From the NCBI GenBank assembly GCA_003973265.1, contig QNYZ01000060.1:1-64000 (forward strand): a DNA stretch of 64,000 nt, written 5' to 3'. A model generated the notes under the pieces. That model ran no database searches. It saw nothing but the letters and a program-made list of their open reading frames with translations, and was not told the DNA's origin. Positions 1 through 12,544 of the stretch are shown here, one piece after another (positions within the stretch are counted from its first letter, which is position 1; each line of letters begins with the position of its first letter). The stretch comes from Deltaproteobacteria bacterium (GTDB lineage: Bacteria > Desulfobacterota > Desulfobacteria > Desulfobacterales > QNYZ01). Position numbers and translations under genes: made by a program.

Positions 1-129
1 CATTGCTGTCCAAAATAAATCTTAAAGCAGGTTTTGGTTCAAATTAAATCAACATGTTACGAGCACCCCTTCTGCCAGGATAGTTGTCACCTCCAGCTCA
101 CCGCATCATTTACGCATATTATGACTGAA

Positions 130-918
130 TTATTCAGAGCGTCTGGAAAGCCAGGACACGCGGTCATTGTAAGCACTAAATTTATCCCTCGCATTTTGAA
201 CATCTGCCAGATCAATATCGCTTTTTATAATAACATCCTCATCACCGCCGCTGGCCAAGATCACGCCCCAGGGATTGAGCATCATGCTGTGCCCCACAAA
301 TGTGGTGCCCAGGTTGGGGCCCACCGAGTTGGCCGAAACCAGAAAGCATTGGTTTTCCAGGGCCCTGGCACGGTTGAATATGATCCAGTGTTCCAGGCGC
401 GGGTAGGGCCAGGCCGAACAGATCAGAAAAAGTGCCGCCCCCTTTTCGGCCATGCGCCGGAACAACTCGGGAAACCGCAGGTCATAGCAGGTGGCCATGC
501 CGATCTTACCCAGGGGCGTATCGGCAACGATAACCTTCTTGCCGGGCTTCAAAATCCGGGTTTCCCGTGAATTATGACCGAACAGGTGTATCTTACGGTA
601 ATTGGCCAGTATGTCACCTTCCGGCGACAACAGATAGCTGGAGTTAAAGTAGTTGTTGTTATCTTTCTCCACAAAGCTACCGGTGTGCAGAAATATACCC
701 GCTTCCCGGGCCGCCTGCCTGAGAGCGGTCAGGGTCGGGCCTTCACGGTCTTCGGCTTCGGATGCATAGCGGTCAAAGCTCATAAATCCGACGTTCCAGA
801 TCTCGGGCAGAATGACGAGATCCGCATCAGCGGCCCTTTTGATATTTTCAAGGGCTTTGACAACCGTTTTCTCTTTATCGCCCTCAACGACACTCATTTG
901 GATGGATGCCACACGCAT
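130..918 (-). CDS. Carbon-nitrogen hydrolase (nitrilase/omega-amidase-like) family protein
   Basis: 262-aa ORF; N-terminus MRVASIQMSVVEGDKEKT, LPEIWNVGF (Glu), GKIGMATCYDLRFPELFR (Cys nucleophile region) typical of the nitrilase superfamily. Confidence 0.9.
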   Translation of the reverse strand: MRVASIQMSVVEGDKEKTVVKALENIKRAADADLVILPEIWNVGFMSFDRYASEAEDREGPTLTALRQAAREAGIFLHTGSFVEKDNNNYFNSSYLLSPEGDILANYRKIHLFGHNSRETRILKPGKKVIVADTPLGKIGMATCYDLRFPELFRRMAEKGAALFLICSAWPYPRLEHWIIFNRARALENQCFLVSANSVGPNLGTTFVGHSMMLNPWGVILASGGDEDVIIKSDIDLADVQNARDKFSAYNDRVSWLSRRSE

Positions 919-1894
919 AAGGCTTGCTCCTTAATTATCCGATTTCTAAACAGGGTTTTTCTGAATAATCAGCAACTGCCGTAAAGACGGTCAAAATTTG
1001 ACAACAGATAACCCCAAGGCGTTTCTTTGAAAATTACAATCGCGATTAAAAACAAACAGGAACCATCAAACAGCACCTCAGGAATCCCATATGACGAAAT
1101 AATTGAATCTTCACCCGTTTCTCCAGATTTATCACGATAAATGATACCAGGATGGCCATTTCAGATGCCCTTGCCCGTTTACACTTGATCCACAATAAGC
1201 TGAACCGTTGCTTTCCCTGCCCGGACTTACCCTCTCTGAATGCATCCGCATACTTTTATTATAAAATATTTATATAATTTTATCAATATCTTATTTTGTT
1301 TTGGCTATCTTTGAATAGAAAATTTTAACAGCCCCTTTAACAGCCCCATGGTCCGGCTGTATGATGCCATTGCCCCTGGTACCGGTTTTACCGGATACCG
1401 GGCCAAAAATTGCCAGGACCACGGCTCCTGCAACTGAAGGCCAAATCGCCGACACTGGAACTTCTGGTGATTGAAGCCGTTTGTGGAGTCATCGATCTCA
1501 TACGCAAACAGGACTGAAACGTAGAATTTTACCCCGAATGCAGAGCCTTTGCCGTTGGGACTGGCCCCTCCTGCCCGGCTTTTCAGGAAACCCCGGGTGA
1601 TAAGGATATCGGTTTAACCGATTTAACCTTTGAGTCGGACAGGCTTAAGCGGTCTTTCCCGGGTGGAAAATCTGAAAAAGCCTGCACGGTAAAGTACAAT
1701 ACCGGTCTGCCTCTTTTTGCCCTGTTTCTCTACAACAGGGTGATGATCCCGGCAGAAACCATATTCTCATGCGTTGTCCTTTTTTCCGGCACATGATACT
1801 GGCACAAGACGTCACAATATTTACAGATCAACGGATCAGGCGTCAATTCAGAGCGGTGCCCTTTGATTTTAAAAAAGCCTATAAAGGAGTAGAG

Positions 1895-3016
1895 ATGGCC
1901 TTAAATCTAATGGAAGGGAATGAAGCCATCGGCTGGGGAGCCATGGCGGCGGGATGCAACTTTTTCGCAGGCTATCCGATTACCCCCGCGACAGGCATTT
2001 ACAATACCATGCTCAAGCTGCTGCCGCCCCGGGGGGGCGTCTGCCTTCAGGGGGAAGATGAAATCGCATCGATCGGGTTCTGTCTGGGTGCATCAATGGC
2101 CGGCATGAAAACCATGACGGCGACATCGGGGCCGGGAATCAGCCTGTACAGCGAACAGATATCGTTTGCCATCGGCAGTGAGATTCCCGTTGTTATCATT
2201 GACGTCCAGCGCCTGGGACCCTCCACCGGGTCTGCCACCAAAGGCGCCGACGGGGATATCCAGTTTCTGCGATGGGGCAGCAGCAGCGGACTGCCGGTGA
2301 TCGTTTTGGCACCGGTCGATGTAAAAGACTGCTATCTGCTCACCGGGCAGGCCTTTAACCTGGCCGAGCAGTATCGCTGCCCGGTATTTATCGCCGCCAA
2401 CAAGGAAATCTCCATGACCCGGGAGACCCTGGATCTTGAAGCGTTGGATATGCCATCGATTATCAACCGCCAGATGGCCGATTCAACTGCGTCTTTTTTA
2501 CCCTTTGGGACAGGCGGCAAGCAACAGGTGCCCGGTTTTCTTCCCATCGGTGGAGATCGCCCGGTACGCCAGACATCGTCCACCCACGGCGCGGATGGTT
2601 ATATCACGACCGATCCGGAACAGATCGCCGCGATGCAGGCACGCCTGGATGCCAAGCTCAAAACAGCCGTTTCCGAGTTTACCTGTTTCGAGGAATTGAA
2701 TGTACAAAACGCCGATACGCTGGTGATTGCATACGGGGTAACGGCGCGCGCGGCAAAGGCGGCGGTCAGAAGACTCGAAAAAAGCGATCACCCGGCGTCG
2801 CTGCTGATTTTAAAAACGTTGTGGCCCGTCCCCGAGGCCCTGATTCGGGAAAAGGCAGCTTCCTGCCAACACATCGTCATGGTGGAAATGAACCTGGGGC
2901 AGTATGTTCGGGAACTCCGGCGGTTGTTACCCGATAAGAAGATCGATTTTCTGGGACAGATGAACGGTGAACTGATTAAACCCGGTCAGATTATGGAGGT
3001 AATCGCGCATGGATAG
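1895..3016 (+). CDS. 2-oxoacid:acceptor oxidoreductase subunit alpha
   Basis: MALNLMEGNEAIGWGAMAAGCNFFAGYPITPAT and TATSGPGISLYSEQISFA motifs; start set at the internal ATG at 1895 preceded by AAAGGAGT rather than the ORF-track start 1769. Confidence 0.88.
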   Translation: MALNLMEGNEAIGWGAMAAGCNFFAGYPITPATGIYNTMLKLLPPRGGVCLQGEDEIASIGFCLGASMAGMKTMTATSGPGISLYSEQISFAIGSEIPVVIIDVQRLGPSTGSATKGADGDIQFLRWGSSSGLPVIVLAPVDVKDCYLLTGQAFNLAEQYRCPVFIAANKEISMTRETLDLEALDMPSIINRQMADSTASFLPFGTGGKQQVPGFLPIGGDRPVRQTSSTHGADGYITTDPEQIAAMQARLDAKLKTAVSEFTCFEELNVQNADTLVIAYGVTARAAKAAVRRLEKSDHPASLLILKTLWPVPEALIREKAASCQHIVMVEMNLGQYVRELRRLLPDKKIDFLGQMNGELIKPGQIMEVIAHG

Positions 3017-4304
3017 CCTTTTGAACGAAAGTCGCCCAGCGGTGTTCTGCCCGGGATGCTCACACGAAAAAGTCATGCATGGGGTCGATCAGGCCCTGAC
3101 AGGGATGGGGATTGCCGCTGAAGGTGTGGTTATCGTGTCCGATATCGGGTGTTCCGGGCTGTTCGATGTCTTTTTTAATACCCATGCGTTTCATGGATTG
3201 CATGGCCGGGCGCTGACGTATGCCACCGGGATCAAGATGGCCCGGCCGCACCTTAAAGTCATCGTTACCATGGGCGACGGCGGCCTGGGTATCGGCGGCG
3301 CTCATGTTTTAAGTACCTGCCGGCGCAATATCGATCTTACCCTCCTGGTACTCAACAACTTCAACTACGGCATGACCGGCGGTCAATGTTCGGCCACCAC
3401 TCCCCGGGAGGCGGTGGTCGGATCCGGTTTTTTAAACAGGATTGAAAAGCCGATGGATATCTGCCAGGTGGCCGGTGCTGCCGGAGCCGGCTATCTGGAC
3501 CGCGTCTCTGCCTACGACAAGGGGTTGGTGGCGGCGCTCAAGGCCGCAATGGCCTTTGACGGGTTTTCACTGGTCGATATCTGGGGCATCTGCCCCGGTC
3601 GATACACCCGCCGGAATAAACTGACGCCGAAAACCATCGAATCCGACCTGGCGCAATTGCCGAGCCTGGATGATTTTATGGCCCGAAACGCCAGAGTTGA
3701 ATACAGCCGGGCCTACCGGCAGGAAGCCGCCCGGCAACCGGTCGTATCGGACCCGATTCGTATCAAAGCGTCATGCACCTCCCCGATGGCCGGGCGCAGC
3801 GAAATCGTTCTGCTGGGAAGCGCCGGCCAGCGTATCCTCACCGCGGGAGAGCTGCTCTGTCTTTCAGGGGCCGCGGCCGGGTGCCATGCCACGCAGAAGA
3901 ACGATTACCCCATTACGGTCATGCGGGGCCATTCGGTCACCGAGGTGATTCTATCCGATACCGAGATTGAATACACCGGAATCGAAAATCCGTCGAGCGT
4001 TATCGTTCTGGCAGCAGAGGGCGTGAATCGACGCAAAAAAATGCTGTCCGAGCTGTCATCAGATACCCATGTCATTAAAGCGGCGGGGATTGAATTGCCG
4101 GCCTGCCAGGCTGTGATTTCCGAAGTGGATTTCAGGGCCAGAAAGATCAAGGCACCGGACTGGGCCCTGGCGGCACTGGCAATCCTGGCATGGCAAAACA
4201 AGATCTTGACAGTGGAAATGCTGAAAGCCGCGCTGAAATTACGATTTAACAGCGCCGTTTACGAAAAAGCGCTCAGGGTGGTGGAAAAAGCGGCCCCTCA
4301 ATAA
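3009..4304 (+). CDS. 2-oxoacid:acceptor oxidoreductase, TPP-binding beta subunit with C-terminal gamma-like domain
   Basis: CPGCSHEKVMHG, DIGCSG, MGDGGLGIGG...LVLNNFNYGMTGGQ (TPP-binding); C-terminal about 180 aa contains EIVLLGSAGQRILTAGELLC gamma-like start. Confidence 0.87.
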   Translation: MDSLLNESRPAVFCPGCSHEKVMHGVDQALTGMGIAAEGVVIVSDIGCSGLFDVFFNTHAFHGLHGRALTYATGIKMARPHLKVIVTMGDGGLGIGGAHVLSTCRRNIDLTLLVLNNFNYGMTGGQCSATTPREAVVGSGFLNRIEKPMDICQVAGAAGAGYLDRVSAYDKGLVAALKAAMAFDGFSLVDIWGICPGRYTRRNKLTPKTIESDLAQLPSLDDFMARNARVEYSRAYRQEAARQPVVSDPIRIKASCTSPMAGRSEIVLLGSAGQRILTAGELLCLSGAAAGCHATQKNDYPITVMRGHSVTEVILSDTEIEYTGIENPSSVIVLAAEGVNRRKKMLSELSSDTHVIKAAGIELPACQAVISEVDFRARKIKAPDWALAALAILAWQNKILTVEMLKAALKLRFNSAVYEKALRVVEKAAPQ

Positions 4305-4344
4305 CCACGGGCTGAAATTCCCGCGGGTTGGCCGGCCGGCGGAT

Positions 4345-4566
4345 CTATATCACCGCTTCCACCGATCCGATTTCGGGAATTTTCGCTTTGAGAACCCGTT
4401 CGATCCCGTTTTTTAACGTCATCTGAGACATGGGGCAGCCGGAACAGGCGCCCTGCAGGCGAACTTTAACGATATTTCCGTCCACTTCCACCAGTTCCAC
4501 ATCGCCGCCATCGGCCTGAAGCATCGGGCGGATCTCGTTTAACGCGGCTTCAACTTTTTCCTGCAT
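4345..4566 (-). CDS. NifU-like Fe-S scaffold domain protein
   Basis: 73 aa; [42 protein letters not shown] with CxxC, standalone NifU C-terminal domain. Confidence 0.92.
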   Translation of the reverse strand: MQEKVEAALNEIRPMLQADGGDVELVEVDGNIVKVRLQGACSGCPMSQMTLKNGIERVLKAKIPEIGSVEAVI

Positions 4567-4620
4567 GACATCTCCTTTTGAAAAGTTCGATACTGAGCCC
4601 GTCGGGGCCTGAGTCGCAGA

Positions 4621-5376
4621 TTAATATTTTTCCGCTGCCAGGCGGAGCAGCTGCCGGACTTCCGGTTGGAACCAGCAATCGAGAAATTCTACCTGGCTGG
4701 ATTCGGCATATTGCCGGTAGCTTTGTTCAATGGCTTTCACCCGGCTTTTTTTGATCAGTGAAAAGGCATCCGGCCGGCTGGATGCGATACCGGCGATCTT
4801 TTCAATGGCCCTGGGTTCCAGATCCGCTTTGGAAAAAATCCGGTCTACCAGCCCGGAAGCGTCAGCCTGCTCGGGGCCGACCAGCTCACCGGTGTAGGCC
4901 ATTTCCGTGGCCACGCGATCGCCGACGATCTGTCTCAGGAGAAGGTCGACCAGATAAGGAACCGGCAGGCCGATTCTGATTTCGTTGAGCCCCATCAGGC
5001 ATTTTCCCCGGGTGATAAACCGATAATCGCACCCAAGGGCCAGGATGGTTCCGCCGGCCGTGGCGTGTCCTGACATCGCGCAGGCGGTGGGAATGGGGAG
5101 GGTATAAAGCGAAAGAATAACCTGGTGGAACCGGCTTAAAAAATCGGCCATTCGATCCCGATCGAGCCGGACCAGCGCCGGCAGATCGAGCCCGATGCTG
5201 AAAAATTTGTTTCCACCGGCCAGGATCAGTCCGCGGTATTTATCTGCCACGTCCGCCAGGGCATCGCTGAGCTCCGACACCATCTCCAGATTAATGGCAT
5301 TGGTGACGCCGCGGGACAGACGCAAAACGACGACCGGATCGTGAGGTTCAAGCTGAATTGTTTTCATGACATACAT
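4621..5376 (-). CDS. Enoyl-CoA hydratase/isomerase family protein
   Basis: GLILAGGNKFFSIGLDLPAL, CAMSGHATAGGTILALGCDYRFI crotonase fold motifs. Confidence 0.88.
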   Translation of the reverse strand: MYVMKTIQLEPHDPVVVLRLSRGVTNAINLEMVSELSDALADVADKYRGLILAGGNKFFSIGLDLPALVRLDRDRMADFLSRFHQVILSLYTLPIPTACAMSGHATAGGTILALGCDYRFITRGKCLMGLNEIRIGLPVPYLVDLLLRQIVGDRVATEMAYTGELVGPEQADASGLVDRIFSKADLEPRAIEKIAGIASSRPDAFSLIKKSRVKAIEQSYRQYAESSQVEFLDCWFQPEVRQLLRLAAEKY

Positions 5377-5441
5377 CCGTTATGATTTATGCTGGCTATA
5401 AACTACCGCTTAATCGGTGTCATCGCAACCACCAATCGGGC

Positions 5442-7635
<2,194 letters not shown>

Positions 7636-7660
7636 ATTTACAGCGATCCTGAGATAGTAT

Positions 7661-7846
7661 TCAGGTGCGGCCGAAATAGACAAAAAGCAGGCCGAGGGTA
7701 ATAAGGACAAGGCCCATTACCCGGAGTGTCGATTCCGGCATTTCGACCACTTTCTTGACCCACTCCTTCATCCGCTCGGGGAATGCGAAATAGGGCAATC
7801 CCTCGAAAATCATGACCATGCCAATAACGCAAAGAAAAAAATCCAT
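7661..7846 (-). CDS. DUF2065-family small membrane protein
   Basis: 61 aa, MVMIFEGLPYFAFPERMKEWVKKVVEMPESTLRVMGLVLITLGLLFVYF. Confidence 0.8.
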   Translation of the reverse strand: MDFFLCVIGMVMIFEGLPYFAFPERMKEWVKKVVEMPESTLRVMGLVLITLGLLFVYFGRT

Positions 7847-8015
7847 TAAAATTCCTCGTGACGGGAACGGCTAAAGGTAATAGATATTCGGATGAAATTC
7901 AAATATCAAGCGATAGGTCCCATCCGCAAAAATCGTCCGGGCAGAGACGAACAACCCTTACGATGCGGGATGATGTCGTTTTTGCCATCAGGGGAGAGTG
8001 GAAATAAATGGGGTA

Positions 8016-8753
8016 CTATTCCTCAAGCGGTTTGATAATCTGAAAGGTAATGTTATCCGTGGCGCCATTTTCCAACGCATAATCAAGCAGTTTTTCCGCT
8101 GCGTCTTCTTGTGAATTATCCAGTAATGTCCGGGCAATAAATGCGTTGTTCAACATATTATAGAGCCCGTCGCTGGCGATCAGATACGTCCGCACCGGGT
8201 CGAAGGGCCAGATGGAAATATACGGGTCAATATGATCTCTTTCACCGGTCAGGGCCAGGGTCAGCATGTGCCTGTTGGGATGTGTATGGGCTTCTTTTTC
8301 GGTAATCTGACCGGATTCGACCAGCTGGTTAACCAGGGTGTGGTCATGGCTCTCCTGAACCATTGAATCAGCGTCCAGGGAGTAGATCCGTGTGTCTCCC
8401 ACATTGGCACAGACGGTCTGGTCTTTCATGAATAAAACCATGGCCAGGGTGGTGCCAAACCGGGTGATGTCGTTTTCTTCCCGGTAGACCCGAAGGCGAT
8501 CTTCGGCCAGGTTAAATAGATCGATAATCCATTGCCGAATGGGTTTGTTGATTTCGGAGATCGCGGCAAATTCTTTTAAAACGCATTCAACCACCATTTT
8601 ACTGGCGATGTCGCCCAGGCCATAGCCACCCATGCCATCCGCCACGCAGAACAGGCAGGCGTCTAATTTCTCATTTCGATGTTCTCCAAGAAAATCTTCG
8701 TTTCGTTTCCTGACTTTCCCGGTATCGGTCTTTTCGACCAGATGAAACTGCAT
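8016..8753 (-). CDS. PP2C-family serine/threonine phosphatase
   Basis: VRKRNEDFLGE, CVADGMGGYGLGDIASK, CANVGDTRIYSL, IASDGLYNMLNN; exact start uncertain (8753 or 8780). Confidence 0.92.
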   Translation of the reverse strand: MQFHLVEKTDTGKVRKRNEDFLGEHRNEKLDACLFCVADGMGGYGLGDIASKMVVECVLKEFAAISEINKPIRQWIIDLFNLAEDRLRVYREENDITRFGTTLAMVLFMKDQTVCANVGDTRIYSLDADSMVQESHDHTLVNQLVESGQITEKEAHTHPNRHMLTLALTGERDHIDPYISIWPFDPVRTYLIASDGLYNMLNNAFIARTLLDNSQEDAAEKLLDYALENGATDNITFQIIKPLEE

Positions 8754-9038
8754 GGGCCATGCCTTTGTCTGTTTTCCCATTATTTGCGTAGCATAAACTA
8801 TTTTTGTACATGTAATCAATAAAAAAAACAATATTATAATATGCGACCTGCATCCTTGCCCGGACGGCTGATTCCATGGATACCACGGGAGCGCAAAATC
8901 GACTTTTAAAAGCGACTAACCGCCATGGGCAGGAACAATTATGCTTGACAATATTCGGACGCCCGACTATAAAATCTTCTCTTGGGCAAAAAGCCCGCAA
9001 CCCCTGATTGAGTGATTACCCGATCGTCGGAAATGCTG

Positions 9039-9086
9039 TTTTGCGCAGGACATGTTTTGCACAGGACATGTTTTGCACAGGACATG
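9039..9086. repeat. Three tandem 16-bp repeats (TTTTGCRCAGGACATG)
   Basis: Units read directly at 9039-9054 (one G/A variant), 9055-9070, 9071-9086. Confidence 0.97.
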
Positions 9087-9102
9087 GAGGGATGTTCGGC
9101 AC

Positions 9103-9651
9103 ATGAACTTAAAAGCCCGTCTCGAAAAACATAAGGATACCATCATCGATCAATGGTTTGACCGGGTCGTTAAAACGTATCCAGCCGACACGGCCGGTTT
9201 TCTTAAAAATAAAAAAGATCCTTTTGCCAATCCGGTCCGCAACAACACCCTTGCCGGGATGAATGCCGTGGTCACTGAATTATTGGGGAATGGCGATCAC
9301 GACGTCATCCGCAAGCATCTCGATCCGGCCATCCGGATTCGGGCCGTACAGCAGTTTACACCGGCCGAGGCGGTCGGGATTATCTTTTTTTTAAAACCGA
9401 TTATTCGTAATATACTGAAAACAAAATATCCGCAGCTGTTCACGGATCCGAAATTCATCTCTGCCCTGTGGGCGCTGGAGTCCGAAATAGACGGCATCGG
9501 CCTGATTGCGTTCGACATTTATGTCGGCTGCCGGGAAAAAATTTACGATCTCAAGGCCACCGTGGAACGTAATACCATTTATAAGGCGTTTCACCGCGCC
9601 GGTCTGGTCGTTGAAGACCCGGAAGATGGACCCGATATCCGGCCGGTATGA
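9103..9651 (+). CDS. RsbRD N-terminal domain protein (RsbT co-antagonist-like)
   Basis: MNLKARLEKHKDTIIDQWFDRVVKTYP...FANPVRNNT...RIRAVQQFTPAEAVGIIFFLK; located directly upstream of dsrM. Confidence 0.78.
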   Translation: MNLKARLEKHKDTIIDQWFDRVVKTYPADTAGFLKNKKDPFANPVRNNTLAGMNAVVTELLGNGDHDVIRKHLDPAIRIRAVQQFTPAEAVGIIFFLKPIIRNILKTKYPQLFTDPKFISALWALESEIDGIGLIAFDIYVGCREKIYDLKATVERNTIYKAFHRAGLVVEDPEDGPDIRPV

Positions 9652-9810
9652 TGAGTGTGATTTTCTATTGTCCATTTGGCAATGGCCGCAGGCCGCGTCG
9701 GGCAGGGCCGATGTTTTTAATTTTCAGCGTTTAAATGGTTAACAGCCAGGGTATCCGGTCACGGCCCTTAATGTACGTGACATTCATTCGAGGTAAGTGA
9801 GGTACGGTCA

Positions 9811-10878
9811 ATGAACAAACACTATCTGTACGCCCTCTCAGCCGTCATTGCTCTTTTTCTGGTCGCCTATGTCGGGACGGCAGTGCTGGGCCTGAGACTC
9901 ATTTTCGGCGTTCTGATCCCTTACCTGGCGGTAACGGTTTTTATCGTCGGCATTGTCTACAAGATAATGGGATGGGCCCGATCGGCAGTGCCGTTTTGCA
10001 TCCCGACCACTTGCGGGCAGCAAAAATCACTCCCCTGGATTCGGTCGAACAAAATCGACTGTCCGTCTTCGACCGGCGCAGTAATTATCCGGATGATTCT
10101 GGAAGTCACCTGCTTTCGCTCCCTTTTCAGAAATACAAAGATGCGGCTGGAAGAGGGAAACCGGCTCACCTACAAGTGGGAAATATGGCTGTGGGTATCC
10201 GCGCTGGCATTCCACTACGCATTTCTGGTGGTGATAGTTCGCCATCTGCGTCTGTTTATTGAGCCGGTTCCGTTTTTTGTCCGGATGCTCGAAAACGTGG
10301 ACAGCTTCTTTCGCGTTGAAGTTCTGTACGATGCGTTCCAGGTCGGTCTGCCGGGGATCTACCTTTCCGGCCTGGTACTGCTGGCAGCCGTGACCTTCTT
10401 GCTGTTACGGCGGCTGGTTATTCCACAAGTCAGATATATTTCCCTGGCGGCCGATTATTTTCCCCTCTTTCTGATTTTCGGGATTGCGTTCACTGGTATC
10501 CTGATGCGGTATGTCACCAAAATCGATGTCACCGCAGCCAAAACACTGACCATGGGACTGGTAACCCTGCACCCCACGGTACCGGCGGGCATTGGCGGGA
10601 TATTTTATGTGCATCTGTTCTTTGTGAGTACCCTGCTGGCCTATTTCCCCTTTAGCAAGCTGATGCATGCCGGGGGTGTGTTTCTGAGCCCGACCCGGAA
10701 CATGACGACCAACTCCCGGGAAAAACGTCATGAGAATCCCTGGAATTACCCGGTACCGATTCATACCTACGAAGAATATGAAGATGAATTCAGGGAAAAG
10801 ATGGTGGAAGCCGGGCTTCCGGTTGACAAACCATTCGTAAAACCGGCTGAAGAACCGGCTGATTCATCGGCTAAATAA
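9811..10878 (+). CDS. dsrM: DsrM, membrane cytochrome b-like subunit of the DsrMKJOP complex
   Basis: NarI-like transmembrane protein with NPWNYPVPIHTYEEYEDEFREKMVEAGLP C-terminus; first gene of a canonical dsrMKJOP order. Confidence 0.93.
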   Translation: MNKHYLYALSAVIALFLVAYVGTAVLGLRLIFGVLIPYLAVTVFIVGIVYKIMGWARSAVPFCIPTTCGQQKSLPWIRSNKIDCPSSTGAVIIRMILEVTCFRSLFRNTKMRLEEGNRLTYKWEIWLWVSALAFHYAFLVVIVRHLRLFIEPVPFFVRMLENVDSFFRVEVLYDAFQVGLPGIYLSGLVLLAAVTFLLLRRLVIPQVRYISLAADYFPLFLIFGIAFTGILMRYVTKIDVTAAKTLTMGLVTLHPTVPAGIGGIFYVHLFFVSTLLAYFPFSKLMHAGGVFLSPTRNMTTNSREKRHENPWNYPVPIHTYEEYEDEFREKMVEAGLPVDKPFVKPAEEPADSSAK

Positions 10879-10888
10879 GGAGTCATCG

Positions 10889-12544
10889 ATGTCCGACCTT
10901 CCCAAACCCGAAGAGATGTTAACGATCGATCGAAGGCCAGGTGCCACCGGATGGATGGATACGCCGGTTGAAATCAAAAAGGGAATTGCCTGTTATGCGG
11001 GAAACCCGAAAAGCCTTGAATATACAGGCCTTCCCAACCCCCGCACCTGGAGTTGTTTTGATGAAGACTGGCAACTGCCCGAAAACTGGCAGGAAATTAT
11101 CCACAACGGCTTGAAAGAACGGCTGGAAAAATTCCGGTCTTTCAAAATATTTATGGATATTTGCGTGCGTTGCGGTGCCTGCGCCGACAAGTGTCATTTC
11201 TTTATCGGTACCGGCGATCCTAAAAACATGCCGGTGCTGCGGGCTGAGCTGATCCGATCGGTCTACCGCAACGATTTCACCACGGCCGGGAAAATCCTGG
11301 GGCGTCTCGGCGGCGGACGACCGATGACGCTCAATGTGCTCAAAGAATGGTGGAGCTACTTCTTTCAATGCACGGAGTGCCGCCGCTGTTCGGTGTTTTG
11401 TCCTTATGGCATTGATACCGCTGAAATCACCATTATGGGCCGGGAACTGCTCAATCTGCTCGGCCTGAATATCGACTGGATTGCGACACCCGTCGCCAAT
11501 TGTTACCGGACGGGAAACCACCTGGGGATCCAGCCCCATGCTTTTAAAGAGATGATTGAATTTTTTGTCGATGATATTGAAGAGGTCACCGGCCTTCAGC
11601 TGCAGCCCCAATTCAATAAAAAGGGGGCGGACATCCTCTTTATCACCCCTTCCGGCGACGTCTTTGCTGATCCGGGAACCTTTACCTGTATGGGATACTT
11701 GATGCTCTTTCATTTTTTGAAAGAAAAATACGGGCTGGATGTCACCTGGAGCACCTATGCCTCGGAGGGGGGGAATTTCGGTTTTTTTACGTCCCACGAG
11801 ATGATGAAGCGCCTGAACTCCAAAATGTATGCCGAGGCCAAACGCCTGGGGGTCAAGTGGATTCTGGGCGGTGAGTGCGGCCATATGTGGCGGGTGATTC
11901 ATCAATATATGGACACCCTCAACGGCCCGGCCGATTTTCTTGAAGAGCCGGTAAATCCCATTACCGGCACCAAATTCGAAAATGCCCGCTCAACCAAGAT
12001 GGTGCACATCACCGAATTTACCGCCGACCTGATCAAACATGGCAAACTCGATCTGGATCCCTCCCGCAACGATCATTTAAATGTGACCTTTCACGATTCA
12101 TGCAACCCGGCCCGGGGGATGGGATTGTTTGAAGAGCCCCGCTATGTGATCAACAGTGTCTGCAATCATTTTCACGAGATGCCGGCCAATACGATTCGGG
12201 AGCAGACTTTCTGCTGCGGCAGCGGCAGCGGACTCAATGCCGGGGAAGATATGGAGCTTCGCATGGCCGGCGGAATGCCCCGGGCCAATGCCGTAAAATA
12301 TGTTCACCAAAAACACGGCGTGAATATGCTGGCGTGTATCTGTGCCATTGACCGGGCGGCATTACCCCCCTTGATGGAATACTGGGTGCCGGACGTGGAC
12401 GTCACCGGGATCCATGAAATGGTCGGCAATGCCCTGATTCTTCCGGGAGAACAAAAAAGGGAAGTTGATTTGAGACTGGAACCATTGCCCAACGTGGAAA
12501 CAGAGACCGAGGGTGAGGTCAAGGAGGAAGCGGCTGATGAATGA
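10889..12544 (+). CDS. dsrK: DsrK, HdrD-like Fe-S subunit
   Basis: CVRCGACADKCHFF, CTECRRCSVFCPYG, C-terminal CCG-type HDSCNPARGMG / TFCCGSGSGLNAGE. Confidence 0.96.
   Translation: MSDLPKPEEMLTIDRRPGATGWMDTPVEIKKGIACYAGNPKSLEYTGLPNPRTWSCFDEDWQLPENWQEIIHNGLKERLEKFRSFKIFMDICVRCGACADKCHFFIGTGDPKNMPVLRAELIRSVYRNDFTTAGKILGRLGGGRPMTLNVLKEWWSYFFQCTECRRCSVFCPYGIDTAEITIMGRELLNLLGLNIDWIATPVANCYRTGNHLGIQPHAFKEMIEFFVDDIEEVTGLQLQPQFNKKGADILFITPSGDVFADPGTFTCMGYLMLFHFLKEKYGLDVTWSTYASEGGNFGFFTSHEMMKRLNSKMYAEAKRLGVKWILGGECGHMWRVIHQYMDTLNGPADFLEEPVNPITGTKFENARSTKMVHITEFTADLIKHGKLDLDPSRNDHLNVTFHDSCNPARGMGLFEEPRYVINSVCNHFHEMPANTIREQTFCCGSGSGLNAGEDMELRMAGGMPRANAVKYVHQKHGVNMLACICAIDRAALPPLMEYWVPDVDVTGIHEMVGNALILPGEQKREVDLRLEPLPNVETETEGEVKEEAADE

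Noticed and set aside
8843-8854. ATATTATAATAT palindrome near the PP2C start
   Set aside because: Low-complexity AT sequence likely to be an ordinary promoter region
10919-11905. 328-aa minus-strand ORF
   Set aside because: Antisense to dsrK
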